NCBI GenBank assembly: GCA_016840465.1
Contig: JAEOSH010000003.1
Location: forward strand, 1 to 64,000
Direction: 5' to 3'
DNA: 64,000 nt
Source of the DNA: Candidatus Baldrarchaeum yapensis
GTDB lineage: Archaea > Asgardarchaeota > Baldrarchaeia > Baldrarchaeales > Baldrarchaeaceae
A program made the position numbers and the translations under genes. The notes beneath the pieces were generated by a model. The model made no database searches. It worked only from the letters and a program-made list of their open reading frames with translations, and was not told the DNA's origin. Shown piece after piece: positions 9,104-17,578 of this stretch (position 1 is its first letter; the number at the start of each line of letters is the position of its first letter).

Positions 9104-10786
9104 TCAATGCGATATCTTCATGATCTTGTCACGTATTTGCTCATCGGAAACTTTCTTAAAGAGGGGTACTGGCTCTCTTATTACGTGGCCTGGCTTTATG
9201 TCTATCTTTCCTGCATCATCCCATTTTCCTCTTTCGATGTTTAGCAGTTCAAGAATGCGCGTCGCAGATCTGGGGATGAACGGCCATAAGAGGATCCCAA
9301 GACATTTCACCAAGTGTACTGCGACGAATAGTACTGTTCCCGCGGATCTCTTATCTTTCTTTATTAGCTTCCATGGTTCCTTTGCGTTCAGATACCTGTT
9401 TCCGTCTCTTGCAAGATCTAGTATTTTCTCTAGCGCCGCTTTTAGTTCATAGCGCTCCATAAGGGAACCAATTTCCTGAGGCGAGGATTTTATCTTCTCC
9501 AAGAGTTCTTTATCGAGATTATTAAACTCTCCGGGCTCTGGCACTTTTCCGTCGAAGTAACGGTAGATGAGCATCAAAACTCTGTGTATGAAGTTCCCCA
9601 AGTTATCTACAAGTTCGCTATTTATTTTGTCTCGGAATTCTTCCCAATTCCAGTCCGTATCCTCAATTGAGTAAGGTGTGATGAGCGTTAGGTAAAATCT
9701 TGCATAATCGGCAGGGAAGCTCTCCAGAAACTCCTCTACACCTATGTATATTCCTCTGCTTTTGGAGAACTTCTTCTTATGTAATGTCAAGAAACCTCTA
9801 GTTGGTATTGCCGATGGAAGGTTGAAATTCATTTTGGTTCCATAGAGCATCGCCGGCCAGAAGAGGTAATGATGATACACGATATCCTTCCCGATGTGGT
9901 GGATTATTTTAGTCTCGGGGTCTTTCCACCATCTTTCCCAGTTGTCATTGTGGTCCTTACACCATTTAACGGTCGCTGCAATGTATCCAATTGGGGCATC
10001 GAACCACACGTAAACTTTCTTCCTTTTACCGCTCTCTGTGATCGCATCGTCGAATGGCATGTCAAAGCCCCAATAGTCCTCCTCCCTCGTGATATCCCAA
10101 TCCTTCAATCCCTCCTCTATCCAGTTCAGCACGTAATTCGTAACCTGAGGCTGGAATTCCTCATTGTTTTGAATCCATTCCTTTAAGAAGTCGGCAAAAG
10201 CCGAAAGTTTGAATATGAAGTGTTCACTTTCCTTTAATACTGGCATACTGCCACATATTGTGCATCTAGGATTCTTAAGATCGCCGGGTTCGAACGTCTT
10301 TCCGCAGCTATCACAATAATCGCTGTACTGATCCTTTGCTCCGCAGACGGGACATTCTCCCCTCACGTATCTATCGGGTAGGTACCTCTTACAGTTCTCA
10401 CAGTAGTACTGCTTTACAGTCTTCTTGTATATATATCCGTTTTCTCTCAAAGCTTTAAGGAACATGTGAGTGAGTTCCTCGTTTTCAGGGCTATGAGTCC
10501 TATGGAAAACATCGAACTCTATGTCGAGTGCGCGGAAAAGCTTCTTATCCAACTCATGGTATTTAAGTACAAAGTTCTCGGGGTCCATACCAGCCTTCTC
10601 GGCTTCCACTTGAATAGGAGTTCCATGTTCGTCAGTTGCGCAGACGTAGAGAGTTTCAACTCCCTTAGCTTTATAGTATCTTGCAAGGATGTCTGCAGGC
10701 AGATAAGTGCTCTTCATATGCCCGAGGTGAGGTTCTCCGTTTGCATATATCAGCGCCGCGGTTATTAATACGCGCTTAAACGCTAT
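9104..10786 (-). CDS. metG: Methionyl-tRNA synthetase (start codon unusual)
   Basis: Class I synthetase charging tRNA-Met. Two zinc-knuckle modules are visible (CENC/CPVC and CDSC/CTIC), together with a KFSKSRG signature and WFDAPIGY of the methionine pocket. The first in-frame ATG (10717) lies after the essential HLGH (HIGH) motif. The reading frame continues upstream through AALIYANGEPHLGH to a stop near 10833 without any ATG, GTG or TTG. I therefore extend to an ATA at 10786, just after GGAGGGG (10787-10793), giving about 560 residues starting (M)AFKRVLITAA. This start is inferred. The C-terminal tRNA-binding domain found in many MetRS proteins is absent, as in other archaea that encode it separately. 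XPB and Bax1 follow. Confidence 0.88.
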   Translation of the reverse strand: MAFKRVLITAALIYANGEPHLGHMKSTYLPADILARYYKAKGVETLYVCATDEHGTPIQVEAEKAGMDPENFVLKYHELDKKLFRALDIEFDVFHRTHSPENEELTHMFLKALRENGYIYKKTVKQYYCENCKRYLPDRYVRGECPVCGAKDQYSDYCDSCGKTFEPGDLKNPRCTICGSMPVLKESEHFIFKLSAFADFLKEWIQNNEEFQPQVTNYVLNWIEEGLKDWDITREEDYWGFDMPFDDAITESGKRKKVYVWFDAPIGYIAATVKWCKDHNDNWERWWKDPETKIIHHIGKDIVYHHYLFWPAMLYGTKMNFNLPSAIPTRGFLTLHKKKFSKSRGIYIGVEEFLESFPADYARFYLTLITPYSIEDTDWNWEEFRDKINSELVDNLGNFIHRVLMLIYRYFDGKVPEPGEFNNLDKELLEKIKSSPQEIGSLMERYELKAALEKILDLARDGNRYLNAKEPWKLIKKDKRSAGTVLFVAVHLVKCLGILLWPFIPRSATRILELLNIERGKWDDAGKIDIKPGHVIREPVPLFKKVSDEQIRDKIMKISH

Positions 10787-10947
10787 CCCCTCCGGTTTTT
10801 TATAAAAAACTTCACGGGGGATTTTAAAAGTTTAATTGCTCCGGTTTTCCACACATACTCTTCTTGGATGTGAAGATCTCATTTATTTATAATTTCTTTA
10901 GAGACGAAAATCTGTGTGATGCGCGCTTATGCATCATTTTGATGGAA
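10787..10947 (-). promoter_or_regulatory. MetRS upstream region with TATA-like boxes and SD-like motif
   Basis: On the minus strand this interval carries TTTATAAAAAA (about 10796-10806) and TTTTAAAAT (about 10823-10831), both acceptable archaeal TATA boxes, and then GGAGGGG at 10793-10787. A small inverted repeat TGATGC/GCATCA lies near 10919-10938, just after the HAD gene stop. These are the signals from which the odd MetRS start must be judged. Confidence 0.45.
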
Positions 10948-11793
10948 TTAATCGATAAGAAAGCGAGGAAGATCCGCTATAGACTCTACAATAATATCCG
11001 GTCTTATTTTGGAGTTTTCTAGATGCTCACGCTTAGTCACACCAGTTAATACCAAAACGGACGTACATCTGCAGATCTTTGCAACTGCTATGTCAGTATC
11101 CAGTCTATCTCCTACAATTATGGCGTCAGAGGGATTTGCATTCCAAATTTTCAAGGCTAATTTAACTATTGCGGGATTTGGTTTTCCAATGACGATGTCC
11201 GGTTTCCTGCCAGAACACGTACTCAGCGCCATAACCATAGACCCAGCGCCCGGTATTTCTCCTTTTGGTGTCGGCAACGTTGGATCCATGTTAGTAGCAA
11301 TGAATTTAGCACCCCTTTTCAGAGCCTCCATGGCATACCTCAGTTTTCTATAATTAAAGCCTCGGTCGAGCCCTACCACAACGACCTCTACCTTCCCGGC
11401 AATGCAGTCCTTTTCAGAAGCAATACGGACACCTGCCTGTTTTAACTCGTTATAAAGACCCTTTTCCCCTATTACATAAGCATATACTCCCTCTCCAAAG
11501 TTTTCTCTTATATAGATCGACGCCGCGTATGCGCTTGTTATTATTTCCTTCTCAGAGGCCTCTATTCCGAATTTACGCATCTTTTTTACGTAATCTTTCC
11601 GCGTTTTCGTGGAATTGTTCGTGAGGAATACCACCTTCCTGTTAGCATCCCTAATTCTTCTAATGGCATCTGCGGCCCCCGGTATCGCTGTTTCTGCGCG
11701 CCATAACACTCCGTCGCAGTCCAATATTATGAGTTTCTTGTCCTTTAGCGTTGATGACAGTTTGATCACCATCCGAGTTTCGGCTGTTAACAT
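10948..11793 (-). CDS. HAD-superfamily IIA phosphatase (NagD-like)
   Basis: 281 residues. The N-terminal HAD motif LDCDGVLW contains the nucleophile and acid/base Asp pair, LTNNST provides motif II, IGKPNP contributes the Lys of motif III, and VGDRLDTDI the motif IV Asp pair. The C2-type cap lies between motifs II and III, which places it in subfamily IIA with NagD and 4-nitrophenylphosphatase/phosphoglycolate phosphatase-like enzymes. The substrate is probably a small phosphorylated metabolite and is not predictable from sequence. Start ATG 11793; ATG 11772 is an alternative. It is divergent from aRF1 and upstream of MetRS on the same strand, separated by about 160 bases. Confidence 0.88.
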   Translation of the reverse strand: MLTAETRMVIKLSSTLKDKKLIILDCDGVLWRAETAIPGAADAIRRIRDANRKVVFLTNNSTKTRKDYVKKMRKFGIEASEKEIITSAYAASIYIRENFGEGVYAYVIGEKGLYNELKQAGVRIASEKDCIAGKVEVVVVGLDRGFNYRKLRYAMEALKRGAKFIATNMDPTLPTPKGEIPGAGSMVMALSTCSGRKPDIVIGKPNPAIVKLALKIWNANPSDAIIVGDRLDTDIAVAKICRCTSVLVLTGVTKREHLENSKIRPDIIVESIADLPRFLID

Positions 11794-11873
11794 CGATAGA
11801 CAACGTTATATTTTCCTTTTCTAAAGATCTCGTTGATCACTTTTGGAGTAATGACGATCATTCATAATCACAC

Positions 11874-11882
11874 AATTATAAG
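11874..11882 (+). promoter_or_regulatory. TATA box of aRF1, leaderless start
   Basis: AATTATAAG is centred about 24 bases before ATG 11902. This spacing places transcription start at or next to the ATG, so the longer reading from 11833 is probably not translated. Confidence 0.6.
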
Positions 11883-11901
11883 CCATCTGGGGGACAAGAG
11901 C

Positions 11902-13020
11902 ATGTCAGTTGTGCTTGCGCTGGACAGATTAGATGTTGAGGTTGCACGAAGGAGGCTGAAGAGCGAGATTACGCGATTGAAGAAGGTTAAGGGAAGGCAC
12001 TCGTCATTAACCACTGTATACATACCGGGTGACAAGAACTTTATGGATGTAATCTCGTTTCTGGAAAAGGAGTACGAGACCGCCAGCAACATCCAAGACA
12101 AGTCTAACAGGAAAATGGTGCAAGACAATCTTGCGAGCATGATCTTCGAGTTGCAGAGGCTAGGCGGTATTCCCAAAAACGGGTTAGCTATGTTCTTCGG
12201 GTTCCATGAGGTATCGCCCGGAAGGTTTGAGCAGATAAAGGAAATAATAATTCCTCCGCTTCCGATAAAGCAATTCATCTATGTTTGTGGCAAGGAGTTT
12301 GAGCTGCGCCCACTAGAAGAAATGACAACTCCGAAGAACGTAATAGCGGTAATTTTAATGGAGGCGGGCAATTACGCGATAGGACTGATTAGGGGGAAGG
12401 ATGTAGAGGTTCTTAAGGAGGGGGACTATTATATCATTGGGAAGACAAGAAAAGGAGGCCAGAGTGCACGAAGATATGAAAGAATAAGAGAGGAGCAGGT
12501 ACACAACTTCTATAAGCACCTAGCTAAGGAAATTAATGAGTTGCTCTTACCCATGCTCGATAACATTGATGCTATAGTCTTCGGCGGCAACACGATAAGG
12601 GTCGAGGAGTTTCTGGAGGAAGGACTCTTGGATTACAGATTACGGGAAAAAGTCGTAAATAAAATTATAAGTGTGCCGGAAATTTCGGCAGAGGGTCTGT
12701 ACGTTGCGGTAAAGGATGTAGCGGAAATAATAAGAGACTCAGAACTTTATCGTGAAAAGAAAGTTTGGGAGGAGTTCAAAACCAAACTTGTTAAGGGAGA
12801 CTCCGCGGTCGCCTATGGTCCGAACGACGTTATAGAATACCTGAAGCAGGGAAGAGTTGATGTTGTGATGGTATCGGAAGGCATTGATGATTCGTTAATG
12901 GATGAAATAATAGAACTTGCGCAATCAACAGGCGCACGCGTCGAGATCTTCGGTAAGAAGACGGAATGCGGCAGAGAACTCATGAGTTTCGGAGGTATTG
13001 CGGCGATATTGAGGTGGTAG
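11902..13020 (+). CDS. prf1: Peptide chain release factor aRF1
   Basis: 372 residues from ATG 11902, which sits 24 bases after a TATA box; an in-frame GTG-initiated reading begins at 11833. The catalytic GGQ loop TRKGGQSARR is at about 182-191 and triggers peptidyl-tRNA hydrolysis. The YxCxxxF codon-recognition motif appears as YVCGKEF near 127-133. The NIKS motif of domain 1, which contacts the stop codon, reads NIQD at 63-66: Lys and Ser are replaced although the flanking S-N-I and R-K residues are kept. All three stop codons are used by neighbouring genes, so no reassignment is suggested. It is somewhat shorter than the ~410 residues common for aRF1. A divergent paralogue of a second release factor elsewhere cannot be excluded. 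Confidence 0.9.
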   Translation: MSVVLALDRLDVEVARRRLKSEITRLKKVKGRHSSLTTVYIPGDKNFMDVISFLEKEYETASNIQDKSNRKMVQDNLASMIFELQRLGGIPKNGLAMFFGFHEVSPGRFEQIKEIIIPPLPIKQFIYVCGKEFELRPLEEMTTPKNVIAVILMEAGNYAIGLIRGKDVEVLKEGDYYIIGKTRKGGQSARRYERIREEQVHNFYKHLAKEINELLLPMLDNIDAIVFGGNTIRVEEFLEEGLLDYRLREKVVNKIISVPEISAEGLYVAVKDVAEIIRDSELYREKKVWEEFKTKLVKGDSAVAYGPNDVIEYLKQGRVDVVMVSEGIDDSLMDEIIELAQSTGARVEIFGKKTECGRELMSFGGIAAILRW

Positions 13021-13046
13021 AACGAAGGAGAATTGTTGTGGCGGAA

Positions 13047-13289
13047 CTAGGCGAACTTCTTCTCTCTCTTCTTCTCATTAAGCACGTACAGGTACTGGCG
13101 TGCGTCCTCGAGGTTGGGAATTCTCCTTATGAGTCCCGCCTCGAGAAGCATCTTGAGGGCGTTTCTAACGGTCCTCGGGGAATATGTAGTCTCGTTTATT
13201 ATGTCCTTGGACGTTACTACCTTCTTCTCCTTGATTATCCTATAAACCTCCCACGTTGAGGGAGGGAAGTTAAATTTCTTCTCATTCAT
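13047..13289 (-). CDS. Small winged helix-turn-helix protein
   Basis: 80 residues from ATG 13289 (an in-frame GTG lies at 13298). GGGTG six bases before the ATG decides the start. The middle carries a clear winged helix: a first helix WEVYRIIKE, then TSKDIINETTYSPRTVRNALKMLLEAGLIRR read as helix-turn-helix, and a wing ending QYLYVLNEK. Proteins of this size in archaea are usually transcriptional regulators or DNA-binding components. It ends convergent with aRF1, 26 bases away, and is divergent from the next regulator gene. The target is unknown. Confidence 0.75.
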   Translation of the reverse strand: MNEKKFNFPPSTWEVYRIIKEKKVVTSKDIINETTYSPRTVRNALKMLLEAGLIRRIPNLEDARQYLYVLNEKKREKKFA

Positions 13290-13332
13290 CTCTCTCACCC
13301 TTTATCGTTTTCACAGAAAATAAAAATCAGTT

Positions 13333-13343
13333 TGTATATAAAG
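13333..13343 (-). promoter_or_regulatory. TATA box of small winged-helix gene
   Basis: On the minus strand CTTTATATACA lies about 48 bases before ATG 13289. Transcription would begin near 13312, leaving a short leader that contains GGGTG. Confidence 0.5.
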
Positions 13344-13368
13344 TTATCTGTTGAAATGAAGGTCAACA

Positions 13369-13378
13369 TTTATAAAAT
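13369..13378 (+). promoter_or_regulatory. TATA box of HTH regulator at 13420
   Basis: TTTATAAAAT predicts a start near 13398-13400. GGAGG at 13406-13410 then gives a Shine-Dalgarno site nine bases before ATG 13420. Confidence 0.6.
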
Positions 13379-13419
13379 ATGATATGTGTAATATACAATA
13401 ACCATGGAGGCATTGTGTT

Positions 13420-14088
13420 ATGTCCAGTGACAACTTGGGAAAAAATGCTCTTGACATAGTTGTCATCAATGAGCCTGAGAAGATCAGGGCGGTAATGGAC
13501 CCACTGCGTTGCCGCATCCTCAGTCTTCTGAGAAAGCGGGAGATGTCGATAAAAGAACTAACGGACGAGTTAAAAAAGATGTTGCCAAAGGAAGAAGCAG
13601 AAAAGGTAACGCCTCAGAAAGTAAATTACCATGTGAAGGCATTGGAGCGCCTAGGATTAATAACGGTCGCTTATGAGCGAAATGTTGAAGGGAGACCGCA
13701 CATGATGGTAAAGTTCTACAAGCGATGTGCCTCTAAGATTCTAATAACGTATTCTCCTGACAATGATGAAGAGGACCAACAGGATTACTACACGCTTCTG
13801 GAAATGGCCCGACGAATGGGAATATTGATTCCGGATACCAGTGAGAAAGAGGGAGTCATGGATGTACTAATGAAGGGCCTATCGCTTTTAAAGGGAGCTT
13901 ACAGGGACGTTCTGAGGTTCTTCGAACAAAATGGTTGTGCAAAGAATGATGCTTTTGAACCACTGAATGTCTATTTGCTGTTCTTTACGTTCTTACAGCT
14001 GTTAAAGAGAAAAGAATTTGGAGAACTTATCGAAAAGATTTCTAAACTGCTAAACTACGGCGAAAGGCCTCCTATTCTTTCTCCCTAA
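13420..14088 (+). CDS. ArsR/HTH_20-type transcriptional regulator
   Basis: 222 residues. The N-terminal half is a winged helix: EKIRAVMDPLRCRILSLL as the entry helix, MSIKELTDEL, then KVNYHVKALERLGLI as recognition helix and a wing with an Arg-Pro turn (EGRPHMMVKFY). The pattern (M/A)DPLR at the start of the domain is typical of archaeal ArsR-like regulators. The C-terminal ~110 residues are helical and may hold the dimerisation or ligand domain; they contain a Cys (GCAKND) but no metal motif that I recognise. The convergent neighbour on the minus strand overlaps its last 17 bases. The regulated genes are unknown. Confidence 0.8.
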   Translation: MSSDNLGKNALDIVVINEPEKIRAVMDPLRCRILSLLRKREMSIKELTDELKKMLPKEEAEKVTPQKVNYHVKALERLGLITVAYERNVEGRPHMMVKFYKRCASKILITYSPDNDEEDQQDYYTLLEMARRMGILIPDTSEKEGVMDVLMKGLSLLKGAYRDVLRFFEQNGCAKNDAFEPLNVYLLFFTFLQLLKRKEFGELIEKISKLLNYGERPPILSP

Positions 14089-14500
14089 AAACAATGTATA
14101 TCTTTTTTTCTTCCTCCTTAAACTCTATGTGAAGCCAAAAGGTGCCGCTACCCTGTGGCGGCACTAGAGATATTACACATGGATACGTCTTTTTGAAAAT
14201 CCTCAGTCCCTCGCTTGAGTTCTCTAAAACAAAAAGTGTAGACTCATTCACCCTCACATTCACATTAGATGGTACATAAACCTCCGAGTCGTAGGGCCTC
14301 CCTGTCAGTAGAACATATTGTATTCCTTCATCTAGTCTTCTAAATAAGCCCTCGCCGCTACTATTACCAGCGCTTGTACCCTCATCTGTAATCAGGTTAC
14401 TAAGAACCGAAATTGTACTTTTAAAAATAGGCATGCAGAGCATTGATACGAGCGATAAACTTATGATCATGAGGATAGCTTTTTCCACCGTCAGTTGCAT
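14072..14500 (-). CDS. Secreted or membrane-anchored protein of unknown function
   Basis: 142 residues. The first ~30 residues include a hydrophobic helix (AILMIISLSLVSMLCMPIF) preceded by a short polar start, compatible with a signal anchor or a pilin-like N-terminus. The remainder is predicted beta-rich and extracellular, with several N-x-S/T sequons. No catalytic motif is visible. It lies divergent from ArgRS, with the two candidate starts overlapping if the longest ArgRS reading is used. It could be an archaellin/pilin-fold component, but the classical cleavage motif is not clear. Confidence 0.6.
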   Translation of the reverse strand: MQLTVEKAILMIISLSLVSMLCMPIFKSTISVLSNLITDEGTSAGNSSGEGLFRRLDEGIQYVLLTGRPYDSEVYVPSNVNVRVNESTLFVLENSSEGLRIFKKTYPCVISLVPPQGSGTFWLHIEFKEEEKKIYIVFREKE

Positions 14501-14554
14501 TTTATCCCCAAAATACTTTTACTCGGATCGGTATTTAAGCCCCGAAGAAGTCGG

Positions 14555-16612
14555 GTGAACGCGTTGTCACTAATACGGCAAATAATCTCGAGCCTTGAGG
14601 ATCGCATAGCAAGATGGATCAAGGAGAAGGGAATTGAGAAGAAAATAGATCTTCAGAGACCTCCGTTAATGAAATATGGGGATATTGCATGTCCAGTATT
14701 CAAAATTGCAAAATCGATTGGTGCAAATCCCGTATATCTTGCAGAAGAATTGGCTGAGTATTTAAGGAAGGAAAAATTCGATTTTGTGGAGAAAATAGAG
14801 GTATACGGCGGATACGTTAACATATTTCTCGACAGGGAGAAGGTGACTGCAAAAGTGTTGTCCGAAGTTTTAACGAAGGACCAATTATATGGCTGTATGG
14901 AGCAAAAACTCGACGAACTGATAATAGTTGAGCACACCTCCACGAACCCCAACGCTCCCATACATATTGGAAACCTTAGAAACTCTCTGCTGGGAGACGC
15001 ATTTGCTAATATCCTCTCGGCATTGGGCTATCGCGTAAGGAGGCATTTTTATGTAAATGACATGGGACGCCAAGTGATCATGACTGCAATAGGGTACTTC
15101 TTACTTAAGGAACGAAATGTGAAGTCTGCCCTTAAACATGACCTCTGGACCGGAATCATATACGCAATCATGAACAATTTCATCTCTGCGGAGGAATTTA
15201 AGGAAAAAATATGGAAGATACGCCCCGATCTTAAGGAACTATCGCAAACAAAGTACCAAATATCTGACGATGAAGAGAAAGTATTTAACGAGGTATTGGA
15301 GCGCGAACACAAGAGAGTCGAAGACATACTGGGAGAAGATGTTGAATCACTTAAGAGAACCCTTAAAGACATCGTTGAAGTATCGCGTGACCTGAAGAAG
15401 CGGTTCCCTGAAATATTTAATATCCTGCTCGAAGAGGCATCGAAAATAGAATCGCTATCGAAGTACCTAGAAGAGCAAATCAGAGCCTACGAGCGAGGAG
15501 AGAATCCCATTAAGATGGTCGTTAGGGATATGTGCTCTAACGTTATTAAGGAGGTCAAGAAGACTCTATCACGATACGGCATATACTTTGACTCCTTTGA
15601 CTGGGAGTCTGACCTTGCCTGGTCGGGCTTCGTCGAGGAAATCCTGAAAAAACTCGAAGAATCAGGCTTCGTCATTTCTAAGAAGTCTAATGGAGGAGAG
15701 GTAAAGATTCTCGACATAGAGGGATATCTTAGGAGCAGGAATTTAAAAAGCAAGCTGGGAATAAAGGAGGAATTCGAAGTCCCACCACTTGTACTTACGC
15801 GATCCGACGGGACTACTCTCTACACGACGCGTGATATAGCATACACGGTGTGGAAGTTTGACAAGATGGGGGCAAAGAAGGTCTATAACGTCATCGCGAC
15901 CGAGCAGAATCTTCCTCAGCTTCAATTAAATGTTGCACTCAGAATCCTCGGATACGACGAATGGGCAGACAACCTGATACACTTCAAATATGAACTCGTA
16001 CACCTGACGGGAATGAAAATGAGTGGCCGTCGAGCAAGGTATATAACGGCAGATGAGGTCCTCGATACAACCATAAATGAAGTTTTGAAGATCTTGGAAA
16101 AGTCAAACTACTCAGAGGAAGAAAAAAGAAAGATCGCCCAAAAAGTTGCAATCGGAGCAATAAAATTTGCACTTCTTAATGTTAGTCCGCTAAAGGTGGT
16201 CACATTTGACATCAAAAAGGCGCTGGACCTCAAAGAAAACACGGGCCCCTTCGTGCAATACAACTATGCAAGAATTTGCAGTATTCTCAGAAAGGCGGGA
16301 ACTTATCGTCTAGATCCTTCCGCCGTTCAAGCGAAATGGATCACAGGCGACCTCGAGTGGGACCTCATAAGAAGGATAGACGAGTTCCCTGAGGTGCTGA
16401 AAAAGGTAGTACAGAATTTAAAACCCGAATTACTAACTAACTACCTGAATGAACTTGCAGTGGCCTTCAGCAAATTCTACGAAAAAGTACCTGTGTTACG
16501 GGCAGAAAACGACGACCAGAAGGTTGCGAGGCTCGCACTAGTAAAAGCCGTAGGGATCGTACTAAGAAATGGACTGAAGCTGCTGGGAATAGAAGCGCCA
16601 GAAAAAATGTAA
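14555..16612 (+). CDS. argS: Arginyl-tRNA synthetase
   Basis: About 685 residues. An N-terminal Add1-like domain precedes the class I catalytic core with NPNAPIHIGNLRNS (HIGH variant HIGN). YVNDMG follows and GMKMSGRRA is the KMSKS-equivalent, then an anticodon-binding helical domain with ENTGPFVQYNYAR. ArgRS activates Arg only with bound tRNA. A longer reading from ATG 14495 overlaps the divergent gene and adds an atypical hydrophobic N-terminus. I prefer GTG 14555, or TTG 14564, because TATTTAAG at about 14532-14539 lies 20-29 bases upstream and the ArgRS homology begins there. A long insertion in the catalytic region (about residues 190-310) is charged and helical. Confidence 0.92.
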   Translation: MNALSLIRQIISSLEDRIARWIKEKGIEKKIDLQRPPLMKYGDIACPVFKIAKSIGANPVYLAEELAEYLRKEKFDFVEKIEVYGGYVNIFLDREKVTAKVLSEVLTKDQLYGCMEQKLDELIIVEHTSTNPNAPIHIGNLRNSLLGDAFANILSALGYRVRRHFYVNDMGRQVIMTAIGYFLLKERNVKSALKHDLWTGIIYAIMNNFISAEEFKEKIWKIRPDLKELSQTKYQISDDEEKVFNEVLEREHKRVEDILGEDVESLKRTLKDIVEVSRDLKKRFPEIFNILLEEASKIESLSKYLEEQIRAYERGENPIKMVVRDMCSNVIKEVKKTLSRYGIYFDSFDWESDLAWSGFVEEILKKLEESGFVISKKSNGGEVKILDIEGYLRSRNLKSKLGIKEEFEVPPLVLTRSDGTTLYTTRDIAYTVWKFDKMGAKKVYNVIATEQNLPQLQLNVALRILGYDEWADNLIHFKYELVHLTGMKMSGRRARYITADEVLDTTINEVLKILEKSNYSEEEKRKIAQKVAIGAIKFALLNVSPLKVVTFDIKKALDLKENTGPFVQYNYARICSILRKAGTYRLDPSAVQAKWITGDLEWDLIRRIDEFPEVLKKVVQNLKPELLTNYLNELAVAFSKFYEKVPVLRAENDDQKVARLALVKAVGIVLRNGLKLLGIEAPEKM

Positions 16613-16616
16613 ATGG

Positions 16617-17576
16617 TTAGGAAAGTTGGCACATTTTTAGTAGCCAGTTCCATTCTTCATCCACTATCTTTTGTATCTCATCTACCAAATGTCGGTTCTC
16701 CGGCGTAAACAGATGCCTGAATCTTCCCTGACGTTTAAGATACTCCTCAACCGGCTTTTTCATCTTGGGATTCCTAGCTATACTCCGGCTCACACCAGTA
16801 AGTTTGTACTTCCCATTTTCCGCCTCCCACAACGGAAATACACATGTTTGAACTGCCAATCGCGCCATCTCAATTGTATACCTAGGATCAAATCTCCACC
16901 CACGTGGGCAAGGAGCAAGTATGTGGATAAATGCAGGTCCCTCTACCTCGAGCCCCCTCCTAACCTTCCTCATCAAATCAAGGGGATAAGCCGGGCTGGC
17001 CGTCGCAACGTATGGGATCCTATGCGCCACCATTATATGCGAAATGGGCTTTTTCAGCTCGAGTTTTCCAGGTATCACCTTACCAGCGGGCGAAGTCGTC
17101 GTTGACGCATACTTAGGGGTACCTCCGCTCCTCTGAATTCCCGTGTTCATATAAGCTTCGTTGTCATAGAGTACATAAAGAATGTCATGACCACGTTCAA
17201 AAGCGCCACTTATCGCCTGGAACCCTATGTCATATGTTGCACCATCTCCTCCAAACGCTATGACATCAACATGATCGTACTTAAGTTTCCCGGCGCGTTT
17301 CAATGCCTTTAACCCGGCCTCTATGCCACTCGCGGTGGATGCGACGTTTTCGAACGCAGAGTGAATCCATGGAACTCTCCATGCCGTATATGGAAATATC
17401 GTGGTTGCAACTTCTAAGCAACCGGTTGCGCACGCGACTATTGTAGGCCCCCTTGTGGCCTTCATCACAAGTCTTGCAACTATTGCGGCACCACATCCTG
17501 CGCATAACCTATGTCCTGGGGCCAGCAGGTCTCTCTTTCTTGCAAGATCCTTCAATGACAACTTCTCCCCCGACAT
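16617..17576 (-). CDS. porB: 2-oxoacid (pyruvate):ferredoxin oxidoreductase, beta subunit
   Basis: About 319 residues. Thiamine diphosphate-binding subunit: GGDGATYDIGFQ followed by DNEAYMNTG forms the GDG...NN Mg-TPP motif, and CAGCG near the N-terminus with later Cys residues provides ligands for the proximal 4Fe-4S cluster. The complex oxidatively decarboxylates pyruvate to acetyl-CoA and reduces ferredoxin. ATG 17576 is preferred over GTG 17582 because GAGGGAG precedes it at good distance. It overlaps or abuts the alpha gene, last in the order gamma-delta-alpha-beta. Pyruvate is the likeliest substrate from this gene order, but related 2-oxoacids are possible. Confidence 0.92.
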   Translation of the reverse strand: MSGEKLSLKDLARKRDLLAPGHRLCAGCGAAIVARLVMKATRGPTIVACATGCLEVATTIFPYTAWRVPWIHSAFENVASTASGIEAGLKALKRAGKLKYDHVDVIAFGGDGATYDIGFQAISGAFERGHDILYVLYDNEAYMNTGIQRSGGTPKYASTTTSPAGKVIPGKLELKKPISHIMVAHRIPYVATASPAYPLDLMRKVRRGLEVEGPAFIHILAPCPRGWRFDPRYTIEMARLAVQTCVFPLWEAENGKYKLTGVSRSIARNPKMKKPVEEYLKRQGRFRHLFTPENRHLVDEIQKIVDEEWNWLLKMCQLS

Positions 17577-17578
17577 AA

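Noticed and set aside
11902-13020. Stop codon reassignment suggested by the altered NIKS motif
   Set aside because: UAA, UAG and UGA all terminate genes in this window, and no gene shows an in-frame stop inside a conserved domain.
14495-14554. Longer N-terminus for ArgRS from ATG 14495
   Set aside because: It would be hydrophobic and unlike ArgRS, overlaps the divergent gene and lies before the likely transcription start.
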